Counted from the stretch's first letter, positions 20,545-32,992 are shown. The stretch: DNA of 64,000 nucleotides from Zopfochytrium polystomum (GCA_025765615.1 JAIVFJ010000149.1:99613-163612); one strand, 5' to 3'. Notes: generated by a model not told the origin, from the sequence alone. A program made the numbers and translations.

Positions 20545-21119
20545 GGTGCAACTGAAGTCCTTGTATTGTTTTTTTTCTGGTCGAAATCGTGCAGTTTCTT
20601 CAACACGACGATCCTCTCGGCAAGCGACAGCAAAACGGCGCGAGCGCGCGGGAGGGGATTCAAAGGGCTCCTCCATTTTCTTTCCGACCAAAAAAACCAA
20701 CCGGACAAGAGGCGTTCCGGCGGCGGCCACCAAGTAAGCCGCTTACATTCTTCTGTCCTTGTTAATACTCTTAAGCGGCTGAGCCAGCGAATCGAATCTA
20801 ACATCCGACCCAACGTCCTTTTAATTTAAATAAAAAAACTAGACCCGGTGGTCGGCAACACCGCCTCCCGTCGCTGGGTCCCAAACCCGCTGCGGGAGCG
20901 GCGGCCGCCGGCCGGCCTCCCGCACCAGCCGTGGAGCGCAGCGACACGCCGCCGACCCGATCGTCGCGCCAAGGCTTGTCGCCGCCGCCGCCGGCGCCGG
21001 CGCCGGCGTTGCTGCCGCTCAACACGCTGGACGAGGTGGCCCGGGTGCGGTCGTGGGTGTTGCAAGACGTAGAGGCTCTGGAGCGGGAGATTGGGAGGAT
21101 GCGGCTGGAGGAGCGGTAG
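17939..21119 (+). CDS. Kinesin motor protein, KIF12-like
   Basis: Seven exons: 17939-18645, 18784-19148, 19254-19409, 19458-19541, 19651-20490, 20595-20733 and 20843-21119. Phases agree throughout; about 855 residues. The motor begins at [12 protein letters not shown] (about residue 102) and has P-loop GQTGSGKT, switch I NENSSRSH, switch II DLAGSE, then [17 protein letters not shown] and [16 protein letters not shown]. That last stretch is close to KIF12 of the kinesin-12 group. A Gly/Ala-rich insert of about 70 residues sits inside the motor before the P-loop. The tail is low-complexity, with a terminal helix ([19 protein letters not shown]). Intron 5 contains a T30 run (20514-20543). Microtubule motor; the cargo cannot be told. 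Confidence 0.88.
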
Positions 21120-21324
21120 CAGGCAGCAGCAGCCCCGTCTCTTTCTGCGCAACGCAATATATACGTCGCTGCTTCAGAGCAGTGAAGGAAGAAACAAAAG
21201 GAGAAAAAAAAATGAAAAAGGGAAGAAGAAAAAAAATGCAAGTGGGCATTGCAGTGTGTGTGTATGTGGTGTATTCGCCTTGTCTCCTGACTCCTCTCAC
21301 ACACACACCACACACACACACACA

Positions 21325-21358
<34 letters not shown>

Positions 21359-21880
21359 CTGTCTCTGTCTGAGGTTGCTTTGCCGCCACTGACTGTCAGT
21401 GACCGACCGAGTGACCGGACCAACTGGCTGATTGATTGCATGAGCGAGATCCTTCCCCTTGCATGCATGTGATGTAATGTTTGTTTTTGAGCGTGAAGCG
21501 GGCGGGGGAAAAGACACTTTTTGGCAGAAGGTCAAAAAACAAACCAAACGCAACCACCACCAACCAACCCAGACAGACGACGACACGACCAATGAACAAC
21601 AACAACAACCAAGAAACAAACAAGCTTTCTTATTTACTACTACTATTGTTATGGCTGCAACGCACGCACGCGCGGCGGCGGCTGTGCGCGTTTTTCTTTT
21701 ATTATTTTCATTCAATCGATCGCGTCCTTTTTTTGGAAAGAATGCAGACACACACACCCACACGCACTCCCGCACACGCACGGGTGCACTCTTTTGGTTT
21801 TGGTGGGTGGAGAAGCAGGCAGAGAGAGAGAGAGAGAGAGACAAGGAAGGACAGGGAGGGAGGGATCGAGAGAGAGAGAG

Positions 21881-21937
<57 letters not shown>

Positions 21938-22697
21938 GAGACAGAGAGAATAAAAAAGATAAAAAATTTCTTGATCAAAAGATACTTTGGACCACGTCAG
22001 CAGCTCCCACGAGGAGCATTTTTCCCAGAACAGCGACAGAGATGGCAATGGTGGAGGAGACAGAGGAAAAGCGATAAAGACAAATACCATTTCAGACAGA
22101 GGCAGAGACAGAAGGATGAAGAATAGCCAGGTGCATCAAAAAGCGAAAAGTGAGAAAAAAGAACGAAAAATAGGGGTGGGTGCATTAGAGCGAACTTTAT
22201 CTGCCGGCCTGTCTGGAGCGGGGGTCCATCTCTCACGAAAGGCGGGGCGGGCGACAGGGGCGTGCACAAACAGCAAGGACGGCTACGCACAAGCCCAGGT
22301 TTCAAAGAGTCCGGAGTCATCGTCGTCGTCGTCGTCGTCGTCGTCGTAGTCGTCGTCGTCGAGTCGGTCGAGCCCAGTCCACGCAGCCCCCGCTGCTGCT
22401 CCTGCTGCTGCTACTAGTGGTCGGAGGGAGGGGTCGCTCTGCTAATGCTGTCGGTCGCGGCCATCGGCGGCGCCGTCAACTCCCAGGACGATGACGACGC
22501 CATCGTCGCAAGCGGGGGCGGAAGCCATCACCACCACCACTCGCACGCCGCCAACGAGGAGCGCGCCATCCGTAGGCGCCAGCGTCGGTTGGCCGCCGCC
22601 GCCGCCGCTGCATCGGCCGCCAAGCAACAGCAACAACAACAACAACAACAGATAAACTCCTTGGGTCCCGCGGCGGCGGGGGCCGGTGGTGCCGCCA
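21120..22697. other. Intergenic, rich in microsatellites
   Basis: CA then CT repeats (about 21297-21357) and a long GA-rich region (about 21820-21945). GTC repeats lie near 22319-22362. An open frame at 22445-22930 with His, Ala and Gln runs may belong to the N terminus of the next gene, but I cannot join it in frame. Confidence 0.5.
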
Positions 22698-25600
22698 ATG
22701 TTTTACAACCACCAGGATCGCCCCCCGGGCTGCTTGCCGCCGGGTCAGCCTCCGATCCACACCGTCCGGCCCAAACCAGCGCCTCTGTCGGGGCCGATCA
22801 ACAGGCGATTGGCTCTCCTGGCGATCCTGCCGACGGCGGCGGCGGCGCCGATCCGCAACCCGCAGCTGACGAAGAGGTCTACAGCGACGTATCCAGCAGC
22901 GGGGGACGATTGGGACTCCGAATCCGATAAATCGGTAATGACACACACGGAGGAGTGGCTTGGCCAAATGCTCGCTGTGACACACGACATGCACGTTTGG
23001 CGCGCACGCCTATTTTTCCTGGTCAACTCTGGGAACCTCCTGCCGATCGAATCGCTGGATGTTCGTCTCGCCCACGATGCCCTCCTCTCTCTCAATCCTG
23101 CGAACCGCACCAGGCTGGAAAACTTGGGCTTCAGAAACTCAAAATCTATCATCCGAATGCTCCTCGTCTCAAAGTTCCTGAACTGGATATTCACCAGTTC
23201 CATCATCGTGTCGATTATAGTCCTTTGCATCGCGTCGGAGCCAGGACTCTCCATGGAGACGCACCGTGTCTTGATGGTCATTGATCTTCTCTGCACTTTT
23301 TCCTTCACCGTCGAGATTCTAATGGATGTCCTCTGCCTCAAGCGGAGCCCAAAGCGGCGGGTCTTTAAATTCGTCGAAACGTGGGTGGAACGGTTGGCGC
23401 TGGATGCTTTAATTGGCCGGGCAGCAGTGCGGTGGCTGCGTCGCCGCACGCAGTACGAACACGAGCGATCGGAGCTCCTACACGCACGAGCGGCCGCCCT
23501 CAACATCAAATGGAAGTCCCTCGAAGGTGGCTTGCTGTCGTGGAAGTGGGTTGCCCTGGACACTCTGGCAACCCTGCCGTTTTACGCCGAGCTCTCGATC
23601 GCGAGCTTTGGCACAATCGCGACCCACGAAGGGTTTGACGGACTTGTTCGGAGAGTGTACTCCTGGGACAGCCTTACCACTGACATGCGCGTGTTCCGCA
23701 TTCTGCGGATCCTTCGACTGTTGAAGATCGTCCAAAAATCTGAAAAGCTCCGTTTCATGATTCGGGCCATCGCCAATTCGACCGACGGCATATGGCTCTT
23801 GGTGTACATGATACTACTTGTTGTAGTGTTTTTCTCGTCTGTTTTGTTCTTTGTGGAACAGTCGGGAGAGTACCTTCAAGACGGTGTCTGGTACTACCAC
23901 GACGGCAGCCGGTCACCGTTTCAATCAATTGTCGATTGTGTAAGTGATTCTCCAAATTTCCACAAAATGTCTTTTTTCATGCCCATCTCATAATTGAATG
24001 TGCATCTATTTCGGGCTTCAAGTTTTGGGTGACTATTGTGACATTAACAACAACCGTGAGTGAAGCTGGTCTTTACTGAGTGAAATGAAACATTAACCTG
24101 GTGTTGTCCGTTCAAGGGCTATGGCGACGTCTTCCCTAGAACAACAGGCGGAAAAATTGTTATGAGTGTGAGTATCGGGCGCTTTGCAGTGGAAAGCTTT
24201 TGTAACCAATGCACATTTTCTTGAATACCGTGGCTTGCCATTCAGGCTGTAATGTGAGCCGTGAAATCCATTGTATGTTTATTCCTAACTCGCCACCTTG
24301 GACTATAGGATTTTCTCAATTTTTGTCATTGCCTTTCCACTTTCGATGATTACTCTCCAATATGGTCACGTCATTCGCGTCTTCATGAATCGGAAAGAGG
24401 CGCACGAGAAAGCCATCAAATCTGCCCGTAGCCGCGTGCCGGTTCTGCCAGATAGTCCGGATGCAAAGTATGACCCGGAAGCAGGCGATGCCGGTAAAGA
24501 CATGGGACCCCCCTTGAGTCGATGGCGGACGCGCGACACTGTCGTGTCATTCGCTACCGGGGACCGAAGCCGAGGGTTCTGGCGCGGATCATCTCGGGAG
24601 GGAAGTCTTTGGTCTCGGAAACGAAGAAGCAAGACGCTACTTGGCAGTGATGAGCAAAAAGCAGAGGAAACGGAGCAATCGAACGGGGCAACCCACCCAA
24701 CTATGTCCGGCCTGATGCTTGAAGGAATCGAGAGTAACGAAACGTTTGTGCAAATAGATTCAACAATGAGCGAAGCGGCTCCCGTCACAGAACCGGACTT
24801 ACCGGCAAGCGAGGAAGGTTATGTGCAATTGGAGAGTATGGGCGAGCCACTTGCCGATGCAGATCAACCTAACGGTGGCCCTACGCCCTTGCAAGATTCT
24901 ATTCAAACAGCAGAAGTTGCGCCAGTTCTGCCACCCGAATCGTCTCTGCGGCGTGATTCAGTGGCTCGAAGCATCGACGGAAGCTCGTCGACCGAGACCA
25001 CGGAAGGCTCTGCATCGGAAGTTGATGATCGAAGTGACTCTGGAACCGAGTCCAACGCCGATGATGCAGACGTCGAATCCGTTCGAATGGACATCATGGA
25101 AGACAGAAGTGAGGGCGAGCGGGGACGGAGTATTACAAGAACGAACTCGCTGCGATCACGTCGAAGCGGACCAGCTCAAGAATTGGGCGTCGTCGCGGCC
25201 GGCTCGACAGAATCAAGACAGCCAACTCCCATCCCAGCAAACGGCGAAGCTTCTCTTTCATCAGCGTCCCACCCACCACCGTCATCTTTAATCTCCCGAG
25301 AAACGGAATCCGATTCTGGGCCTGGACGAGTTTTAAAGGACGTGGAGAACGTGGATGGTGTATCTACACGATCTGGTACAACTGTCAGGGCAGTTGAGAG
25401 GAGTGCAACGGCGCAGAACGAGCCGGACGACACCGTTGACGAAGCTCTGACGGTGCCGGAAACACAAAATGGCGAAGATGATGACGTCAAAAGCTCGACT
25501 GCAAGCGCGGTTGATGGCATTTCAACAGCTGTCGCGAATGTCGAGTACGTGAACGAGCCATTTTCGAGGAATAGCTCGAGCGAGAGGGACGTGACGCAAC

Positions 25601-26803
25601 GGGAGAATCAGGAGATGACATATGGATCGATGTATGCCGAACCCGAAGGTATGGATTTCGATGCGGGATCGTCTTCTTCTGTTCCAATGTCCGACCATGG
25701 TTAGTGTCCCTGCAAGCCGCGTACCGATGAACCAAATTAATCTTCAATCATTTGGAGCAGAGGAAGAGCATCCGTCACACGATAACATGCATTCGGCGCA
25801 TACTTCAAGATGGGGAGCGGTCCGTCGCCAGCTTGCAACTGGTGTCAGCGGTCTTACAAGACACATCCACATCAGCAATCCTATCAAAGCGCTCCAGCAC
25901 CACCATAGATCGTCTCACGTCTTTTCAGAGGATGGACAGCTTCCCTCGACAACGGACGACGAGTCTTCTATAATGTACCCAGCAGCGAACTCTCCGGAAG
26001 AGACCGTCGATGGGGTTCCAAGAACGAGTCTGTGGGGAAGCAGGCCGTCCTTTCCGCACTTGGGCTCGTCCAGCTCGACTTCAATCTTTCACCTTCCGCG
26101 TGCTTCCGGCTCCCTCGGCCGGTCTCAAACCTCGTCTGCCGTATTCTCTAGTTCCACCTCTTCTATTATTCAACCTCCCGGCGAACACGTTCTCTCATCG
26201 TCCGCATCCGTTTCCTCGTTTTCGTCCTCACAGTACCACGGTCACCATCGGGCCTCGCACAGCCAGAACCGCAGCCACTCCCCTCGTCCGAATCTGCACT
26301 CGGGGTCCGTGAACGATCTGCACGACTTTGCCTCGGTCGCGGTTGCCGCCATGGCTGCCAGCCGAACAGAATCCCATTCGCCGACCCCGTCGGGTCGCAA
26401 CCACAGCAATCACCACCACCACCACAGCAACAACTACAGCAACGGCCACGATGGCAGCAGCTCCCACTCCATCTCGTCCCAACACGGTCACCACCACCGG
26501 TCCTCGCAGCATCAGCAGCACCAGCAGCAGCAGCACCACACGACGTCCCACCACCAGCACCATTCCAGCCACCACCACCACCACCACCACCACCACTCGT
26601 CCCACCCGACCGTTCGGGAGGTCGAGAAGGCGGCCGACTTGAAGATGGGCGACTCGTACCCGGCCAAGGTGCAGTTGCGCGTCGCGGACTGGAAGGTGGA
26701 CTACGACGCCGAGCGGAGAGAGGACGTGCTAAAAATGCGGATCGATTGCAAGGACGAGGAAACTTACCGCAAGCTCATGAGGGCGTTGGCTGAGTTTTAC
26801 TGA
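22698..26803 (+). CDS. Voltage-gated potassium channel (Kv type) with long His-rich cytoplasmic tail
   Basis: Exons 22698-23939, 24023-24055, 24117-24167, 24246-24253, 24309-25699 and 25761-26803; about 1,255 residues. Six-helix channel: S1 (WIFTSSIIVSIIVLCIA), S2 (VLMVIDLLCTFSFTVEI), S3 (WVALDTLATLPFYAEL), S4 with regularly spaced arginines (MRVFRILRILRLLKIVQK), S5 (LLVYMILLVVVFFSSVLFF), pore filter TTTGYGD, and S6 (IFSIFVIAFPLSMITL). An intron splits the filter between TTT and GYGD. A fourth exon of only 8 nt is needed to keep frame. The tail of over 800 residues is Ser/Glu-rich and then His-rich, ending in a short ordered-looking segment (VQLRVADWKVDYDAERRED). The start is uncertain: 22698 is the first ATG in frame, and an upstream exon is possible. 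Confidence 0.85.
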
Positions 26804-27650
26804 GCAACCCGCCATAGAAAGGAGAGAGAAAAAAAAAAGTGCGGAAAAGGGGGAAGCAGAGAGAGAAAAAGGGAGAGAACTGGTATGCCCGAAAATGCAA
26901 GGTCGTTAGCGTCTGAGAATGTGTATGAGTGCGTGTTTGTGTCCAGTTTTGTGGTCTTTGTTTCAACCGCAAGAGCCCCATCCTTGTTTTTTTTTTTTTT
27001 TTTTTTTTTTTTCCCTTCTGTTTTCCTACCACTTTGGTCTGACTAACCGGAAACCCCAACCCTCCTTATGCATCTGTTTCAATTGGATAGTTTTGTATGA
27101 TCTGGAGAGAGAGAGAGAGAGAGACTCTTATTTTTTCTTCTCGTTTTACCCAACTCCTCCCAGACGTTTTTCTTACGCACTAACACCCCCCCCCTCCCTC
27201 CTCCTCGTCCATTTCTTTTGCAAACGATTCTTTGATGGCTTCCCCCCCCCCCCCGCGCATACCCTTGGCGGAGTTGAGAGACACTTTCTCTCTTTTGGTT
27301 TCCGTTTGTTTTTTGTGACTGTACTTCTGGCGTCGTGTTTTATTGCTTCTTTTCCTGTTTCCCCTCTGTTCTTGCTTAGTTTCCCACTCTTCACAGCCAG
27401 CGCTTCACCAGCTTTCTTCTCGTTTTTGTTGTTCTTGTTCTAAAATCTCTCTCCTCCTCCTTTGCTTGTTGAGACCGTAAATGAAAAGAAAGAAAGAAAA
27501 AAAAAAAGAAAAAAAAAAGAGAACGACAAAGCGCGAGACTTGTTTCTTCGTCCCCACATCGTCGTTGCCCGTCGTTTCCAAAAGGAAAATGAGTTTGCAC
27601 TCTCCCGCCCTTCCCCGCAAAAGAAGACTGGCCACCCGGAACAAACCGCA
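26804..27650. other. Intergenic between convergent genes
   Basis: T run at about 26987-27012, a short GA tract (27105-27122), C runs near 27186 and 27245, and A-rich sequence around 27480-27520. No gene seen. Confidence 0.6.
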
Positions 27651-27825
27651 TCAAGGGAAATACAGTGACAGGTGCGCCATCCGCCGGCAGGCGGTCTTGT
27701 CGGTGAACAGATCGTCGGCAGCAAGGAGCCGCTCCAGCTCGGACACTTGCTTGCGGTTTAGCGCATCGCGCTAAGTGGACGGTCGTGTTTAGCGGAGAGA
27801 AAGGGAGGGAGAGAGCGAGAGAGAC

Positions 27826-27904
<79 letters not shown>

Positions 27905-27927
27905 AGAACGACGCAACAGCGACACGC

Positions 27928-27960
<33 letters not shown>

Positions 27961-28826
27961 GCACCTTGCTCAGCTTGTTTGATTTCAAAAGCGCAAAGCA
28001 TTTGTCGTTGGCCACGTGCCGACCAATGGCGTGGTTCACGTCGTACGAGCCTGTGCTTCGCCGAAGAGAGCGGGAGAAAAAGTGTCAGCAAAAGATAGAG
28101 GCGCAAAGCGAATAACCCAAACGAACCTGGGCCAGGAACAGGCGTCATCTGCGGATTAAGGGAGAACGTCCGCCCAAAGATTACCGGCGGAAGTTAAAAG
28201 AGAAACACGAGTTCAGCAACGTTGAATGAAGCAAATAGCTCAACAACAGACTTGCCCAACTCTCCTCAATGGCAGAAACCAAAAAAAGTAAAGACTGACC
28301 CTCCTCAGCATCGTCTCGATCGTCCTGTTATCTTCCAGCGTGTTCAGCGTGCCCCTCCGACTCGAGATGTGGGTGTCGAGGACGTCAACAAAGGAGCTGA
28401 GCTGGTAGCAGTCTGGACTCGGGGCGATCTCCTTTGTCGGAGGGAACCGTCGTGTGGTGTTGATGCAGACGCCCAGCTTTGACGAGGGTTTCGAGGTGAC
28501 GACTTTCGATAGGGTAGTTATCTTTGGTGGTGGGTGGGGAATAGGGCGGAGGCGTTAGCGAGTAGTTGTTTGTGGGAGGGTGTAGATTCCCTCACCTCGT
28601 CGACGTCGTACGAGCCGGGGCCGACATGGCGAAGGGGCGGCAGTTTGGGGAAGCGCTCGGCTCGAGATCCGTGGAAGGGCGCTGGGTTGGGTTGAGCCCG
28701 GTGTGAGTTTGGTTTTTTTGTTGCGGATGACGGGATACGATGGAAGGTTAAAGAGGACGACCGGGAGCTTGGGGGCTGCGCGGTGCGCAGCACGTAGGCA
28801 ATTAGACACTTGCCTCGGTTGGACAT
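27651..28826 (-). CDS. SHIPPO/ODF3-like PGPGSY-repeat protein (sperm-tail PG-rich), flagellar
   Basis: Exons 28826-28814, 28681-28596, 28521-28300, 28148-28127, 28050-27965 and 27770-27651; phases agree; 182 residues. The N terminus reads MSNR-APFHGSRAERF, then GPGSYDV, a second RFPPTKE unit, and GPGSYDV again. These are the SHIPPO repeats of proteins on microtubules of cilia and flagella. The first intron is GC-AG (CGAG/GCAAGT). One exon is only 22 nt. The last intron (27964-27771) is almost entirely a TG and then CT microsatellite in sense, the CT tract serving as pyrimidine tract. Divergent from the RING gene, 274 bp apart. Confidence 0.8.
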
Positions 28827-29100
28827 AGAAAACAGCGGGGGGAAAAGGGGTGCCGCAGGAGACTCTCTCGCCCGCGAACGAAAGAAAAGAAGCGCGTTCG
28901 AAAAAATTCTGCCGAAAAACGCCGTGACAAGGCCGTGTGAGCGTGAGGGCCAAGAAAGGCTGAAGCGTGCAGAAGACGGATGGGGGGGACGGGGGGGGGG
29001 AAACGTCTCCCACCCGAAGAACAGAGCTCATCTTCTCCTTCGCACACCCCCCTCCCCCCCGCTTCCCCCTCAGCCTCCCACCACAGCGAAGACTTACCAG
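28827..29100. promoter_or_regulatory. Divergent promoter, SHIPPO protein / RING E3
   Basis: 274 bp between two start codons pointing apart. It holds G and C runs near 28980-29062. No clear motif seen. Confidence 0.45.
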
Positions 29101-30368
29101 ATGCCTGCCCAGTGGAATGCCCGTGCCCCACCACCCGACGAAGTAGTATCTGCCGCCAGGCGCAGCGGGGCCAGCCAGACCACCTTGCCCGCGATCACCG
29201 AGCAGTCTGAAGATTCCGTTTCTCTTGGCGCGTTTGTTGTGTAAGGCATAAGTTTGGCAGCACACACTCGTTTTTGTTTTGCTGGAGAAGGAAGTTGCCA
29301 TCGTCACCCCGACTAATGCACGTCCTCGCAGATACATCTTCTTCTCTATTGTTGGCTTCACTCTCATTCTGTACTGCATCGCGCTTGCCGCCCACCGTCG
29401 GCGCCAGTTTATCCGAAACTTGGAGCTCTTGGCGGCTGATGCGGGCAACCAGTCGGCAGTCGAGCGGACAAGGGACGCGCGGGGGGAACTTGCCCGGAAC
29501 TGTCATGGCGCATCTTCCGATCAAGCTTTTTCTGTTCAAGGACCGGTCCTGCGAGGTGCACCCCGTTACAAGTTTGCATCGCGACGTCAGCGGCGGTGAC
29601 CGTAGTCAAGACAAGATTGTGGCCGAGGGAGGGCGCCCGGGGTCTGCGTCAAGTCACATGGATGGAGACGGAGCGGCCATGCGCGATGCCCACCACAGCG
29701 GCACCTTTGACGCGCCAAGACCACTCTGCCCCTCGCAGGACGTGGAGACGCACCCAGGTGCCGAAGCTTCCCCGCGAGGCGCGAAGCCAAAGGGCGATGG
29801 GCTCAACACAATCGAAAGCGCCGACGCGGTCGCCGTCCCATGCGCTGCATCGGGTCCGGCACCGGAATGCTTCTACTTTGGCGAAAAGGACGAGACGTGC
29901 GTCATGTGCGTTCAGCCGTTCCAAGAGCTCGAAATCGTGCGCGTGCTGCCGTGTGGGCACGTCTTTCATAGGGAGGTACGTAGTGCACAGCGATGCCGTT
30001 TTTTGGTTTTGCTCGGCTCCTCGCTTCGCCGCTGACCTTTTGTCAGTGCATCGACCAGTGGCTCCGGATAAAGTCTCAGTGTCCGACGTGTAGAATGCTC
30101 GTTTTCAGGCACCCTCAAGCTGCGGGGAGGCCCTCGGTGTCAGTAACGCCGCCGACGGGTGAGCGAAATAGTGATCTGCCTTCGTGTTTTCTGATCTGGG
30201 GGTTGTTTGTCTGCAGTTGTCCTGAGCGACCGCAACTGGTTGGAAGAGGCGGCGGCAGGCGCTGCAGCAAGCAGGGAGACCGGGGCGGTGGAGGCGTCGT
30301 CGAGCGACGCGAGGGGGCTCCGGCTGTGGTGGCGTCGGTTCTTTGCCGGGCGGGCGGCTGCGGGCTGA
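29101..30368 (+). CDS. Single-pass membrane RING-H2 ubiquitin ligase
   Basis: Exons 29101-29240, 29332-29975 (see below), 30047-30158 and 30217-30368. The N terminus has one membrane helix (YIFFSIVGFTLILYCIALAA) followed by HRRR, so the rest faces the cytosol. Then come an NLPGTVMAHLPIKLF segment typical of membrane RING ligases and a RING-H2 finger: CVMCVQPF, CGHVFH, C of CIDQWL and CPTC. The tail carries VLSDRNWLEEA. The second exon changes frame. Either a 46-nt intron (29407-29452, donor GTTTAT) is removed, or the G6 run at 29481-29486 has one base too many. It would ubiquitinate membrane-linked substrates; none can be named. Confidence 0.78.
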
Positions 30369-30486
30369 AGTAGGGGCCAGGAGGGTTTGGTTGGTCTTCG
30401 TTTGTGTTTTGTGTTGTGTGTGCGTGTGTGGGAGAGAGCCCAGTCACGCACAAAAGAAAGAAAGAAAGGATCTCTCCTGCCTTGTC

Positions 30487-32320
30487 ATGATGATCTCGTC
30501 GGCAACAGCTTCAGCAGCTTCGGCGGCCGCTGCGTTCGCGACCCCTGCGATCGCAACCCCAACAGCCGTCCGCTTTGGAGCAGTAGTCCTCGGCACGCGC
30601 GGCGGCGGTGCCTGCATCCTGTGCTTCCCCAGCGCAGCAGCAGCCCGGTCCGCATCGTCGCAGTCGCAGTCCCAGCTGCAGGAGCGGCAGCAGCACCAGT
30701 CGCGCAGCGGCACCGCAACCCCGGCCTCGCGCCTCCTCCTTCGGAAACGCATTCCGTCGCCGCACGAAAAGGGTATCCCCTCTCCTCCCCCGACAGCATC
30801 GGCGGCGGCGGATCCTCAGCAGCAGCAGCGCCAGGGCGGACCCGGATCATCGCAGACGCTGAACCCGAGCCAGCGGCCGTCCGACTTGCTATCCGGAGCG
30901 TATGCGGCCGCTCCGCCCTCGGCGCCGTCATCCGTAGCGTCCGCGTTTGTCAAGCCATGGATATCCGCCGCGGATTATATGATACAGCTGCACAAAAACA
31001 CAACCTACTCCATGATGATGTACGGAAAGTGGTTGACGGCTTCGCAAAGAGTAACCGACAGAGCGGATATAAAGCACATTCAAAGGTCTGGCCATGGTAC
31101 TTCATGTCATGATCTGTTTCGTCACACTGATTGGTGTTTCTTGCAGAAATAAGCGAGATTTGTTGGCAGCTGTCCCTGGAGCATTTCTCCTCATGCTTCC
31201 ATTTCAGCAAACCGTTCTGAAGCTGGTATTTCGATACACGCCTTTCCTAATACCGTCGTCTTTCCATTCAGAGAAAGTGCTGGTAAGGACCTTTTTTGTG
31301 TTTGCTGAGAAACATCACTGGCTAAAGTTTACACTTTCTTTGGTTCTCCACTCAAAAGGCAATTCGCGCCAAAGTTATGGAAGAAAAGCGCCAACGGTTG
31401 TCGGCATCGATAGCTCAGGGTGTGGTGACGGCAATGGAAAAGTCGTCAGCATCAACAACAACCAATCCCAAAGTTAGGAGCCAGTTGAGCTCATTCGAAA
31501 AACTTGTAGGTCCAGCTACAGATTCCTTGCGTAAACTGATTATTCTCAATTGCAGGCCTCAAATCCAGCGAATGCAAGTTACTCTGACATGATTTCAACG
31601 TTTTCGCTGTTTCGGGATTGCTTGAACTTGTCTCAACAGCTTCCTTACGGGGTGGCCGTCAAAATGGCTTCGAGTCTTGGGTACGGCCTGCCCTCGGTAT
31701 TTCCGAAAACGCGGCTGCTGCAGTGGGCGGACTGGGTTATCAAGGATGACGAGCTGTTGTCTCGGACGGGCGGTGTTAACAACTTGACCACACCAGAATT
31801 AGTCGAAGCCCTGGAGGAACGAGGTGCGCAACCGAAACGGCCCTGTCTCACACACACTCTCACACACACACTCTCTCACTCTCACACACAAACACCTCTC
31901 TCTCTCTCCGACTCTTTCTCACACACACTCTCTGTACGCTCTCTCACTCTTCGCGCTCTCTCTCTCCCTCGTTCGCTTTTCCTCCTCGCTCTCTCTCACT
32001 CTCCCTCTACTTTACTCTCCACTCCCGCTTCTTCGATTTGCCAACCAACCCGCAATTGTTGCATGACAGGATACATTGCTCTGAGCACCGGCAGCGCTTC
32101 GCCCGACGTGCTACGAACGCAGCTTGCAAACCACCTTAAGTTTACGCAAAGCCTCCTTCAATCTGCCGAAGCGCAGCGCCCGACACGACTGAAAGATTCC
32201 GCCTTCATGCGGAGCAGCGGGTTGGCGGGGTCGCCCGCGTTGCTGCCGGAGGAGGTCGGGGCCGTCGGGGTGATGGTCGTCCTTGCGGGCGCGTGGCGGG
32301 TCAAGTCTTTTGGGCGCTGA
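30487..32320 (+). CDS. LETM1-domain mitochondrial inner membrane protein
   Basis: Exons 30487-31085, 31147-31282, 31359-31505, 31556-31823 and 32070-32320; phases agree; 466 residues. The N terminus is Ala/Ser/Arg-rich with few acidic residues, as for a mitochondrial presequence, and then low-complexity. The LETM1 core follows: NKRDLLAAVPGAFLLMLPF (membrane helix), FRYTPFLIPSSF, MEEKRQRL, and LTTPELVEALEERG in the ribosome-binding part. The family (LETM1, yeast Mdm38/Ylh47) handles mitochondrial K+/H+ exchange and binds mitoribosomes. Intron 4 (246 nt) is a degenerate CA/CT repeat that happens to lack stops; it is excluded on homology. It begins 118 bp after the RING gene. Confidence 0.85.
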
Positions 32321-32791
32321 AAGCAAGCGTACTTGCAGCTCTGAAAGTAAGTGAAGCGATGGATGAGCAGACAGTGCAGTCGGGGGTGTATGAGGTGCAT
32401 TGTGGCCGACGTTGCGCCGAGGGTCAACGGCGTTCGGTTTGCTTCAATGCACTTATGTGGGTGGTTGGGTGGGCGAGTTGAGCGTGCGGGAGGAGGGGGC
32501 ATGGATGGGATTGGTGCGACTATAAAATATGCAAAGGCCAGAACGACGAAATCCAGCTATGCTCGCTGGAGTCCCAGTACTGACGCGCGCGCCACCGTCC
32601 GCCCCAGATAAAATCGTAGCGACTTCGACTGCATGAAGCGTGTGTCTGTCTGTTCTCTGTCCTGCACCCAAGAATGGGTGGCGCGCCAGGTCCTCAGCCT
32701 CCGGCCAGTCTGTCTCCCTCCCTCCCTCTCAAACTCTGCCTCGTCTGTCTTGCGCCCCGTCTCTCTCTGTCTCACTCTGTCTCTCTCTGTC

Positions 32792-32856
<65 letters not shown>

Positions 32857-32992
32857 CTCACTCTGTCTCCCTGCTTTCTCTCTCTCCTTGTCTCTCGACC
32901 CCGCACCCAACGAACGACGGCACATCGTTGACCACCTACCCTGCCCTTAGCCCCCTACCACCTACCCCCCAACCCTGCCCTGCCCCCAGCCG
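32321..32992. other. Intergenic with CT microsatellite
   Basis: CT-rich tract at about 32758-32850, close upstream of the hydrolase. No gene seen. Confidence 0.6.

Noticed and set aside
19719..20813. Minus-strand Arg/Pro-rich frame of 364 codons
   Set aside because: Shadow of the GC-rich kinesin tail.
20798..22090. Minus-strand frame of 430 codons
   Set aside because: Composed of CT/CA microsatellite translation (SLSLS) and reverse of the kinesin end.
27789..28148. Frames with long SLSLS or RERER runs (also at 32557-32931 and 57107-58192)
   Set aside because: Dinucleotide repeat translation, not genes.
31824..32069. Coding extension in LETM1
   Set aside because: CA/CT repeat without stops; splice sites and family alignment show that it is an intron.
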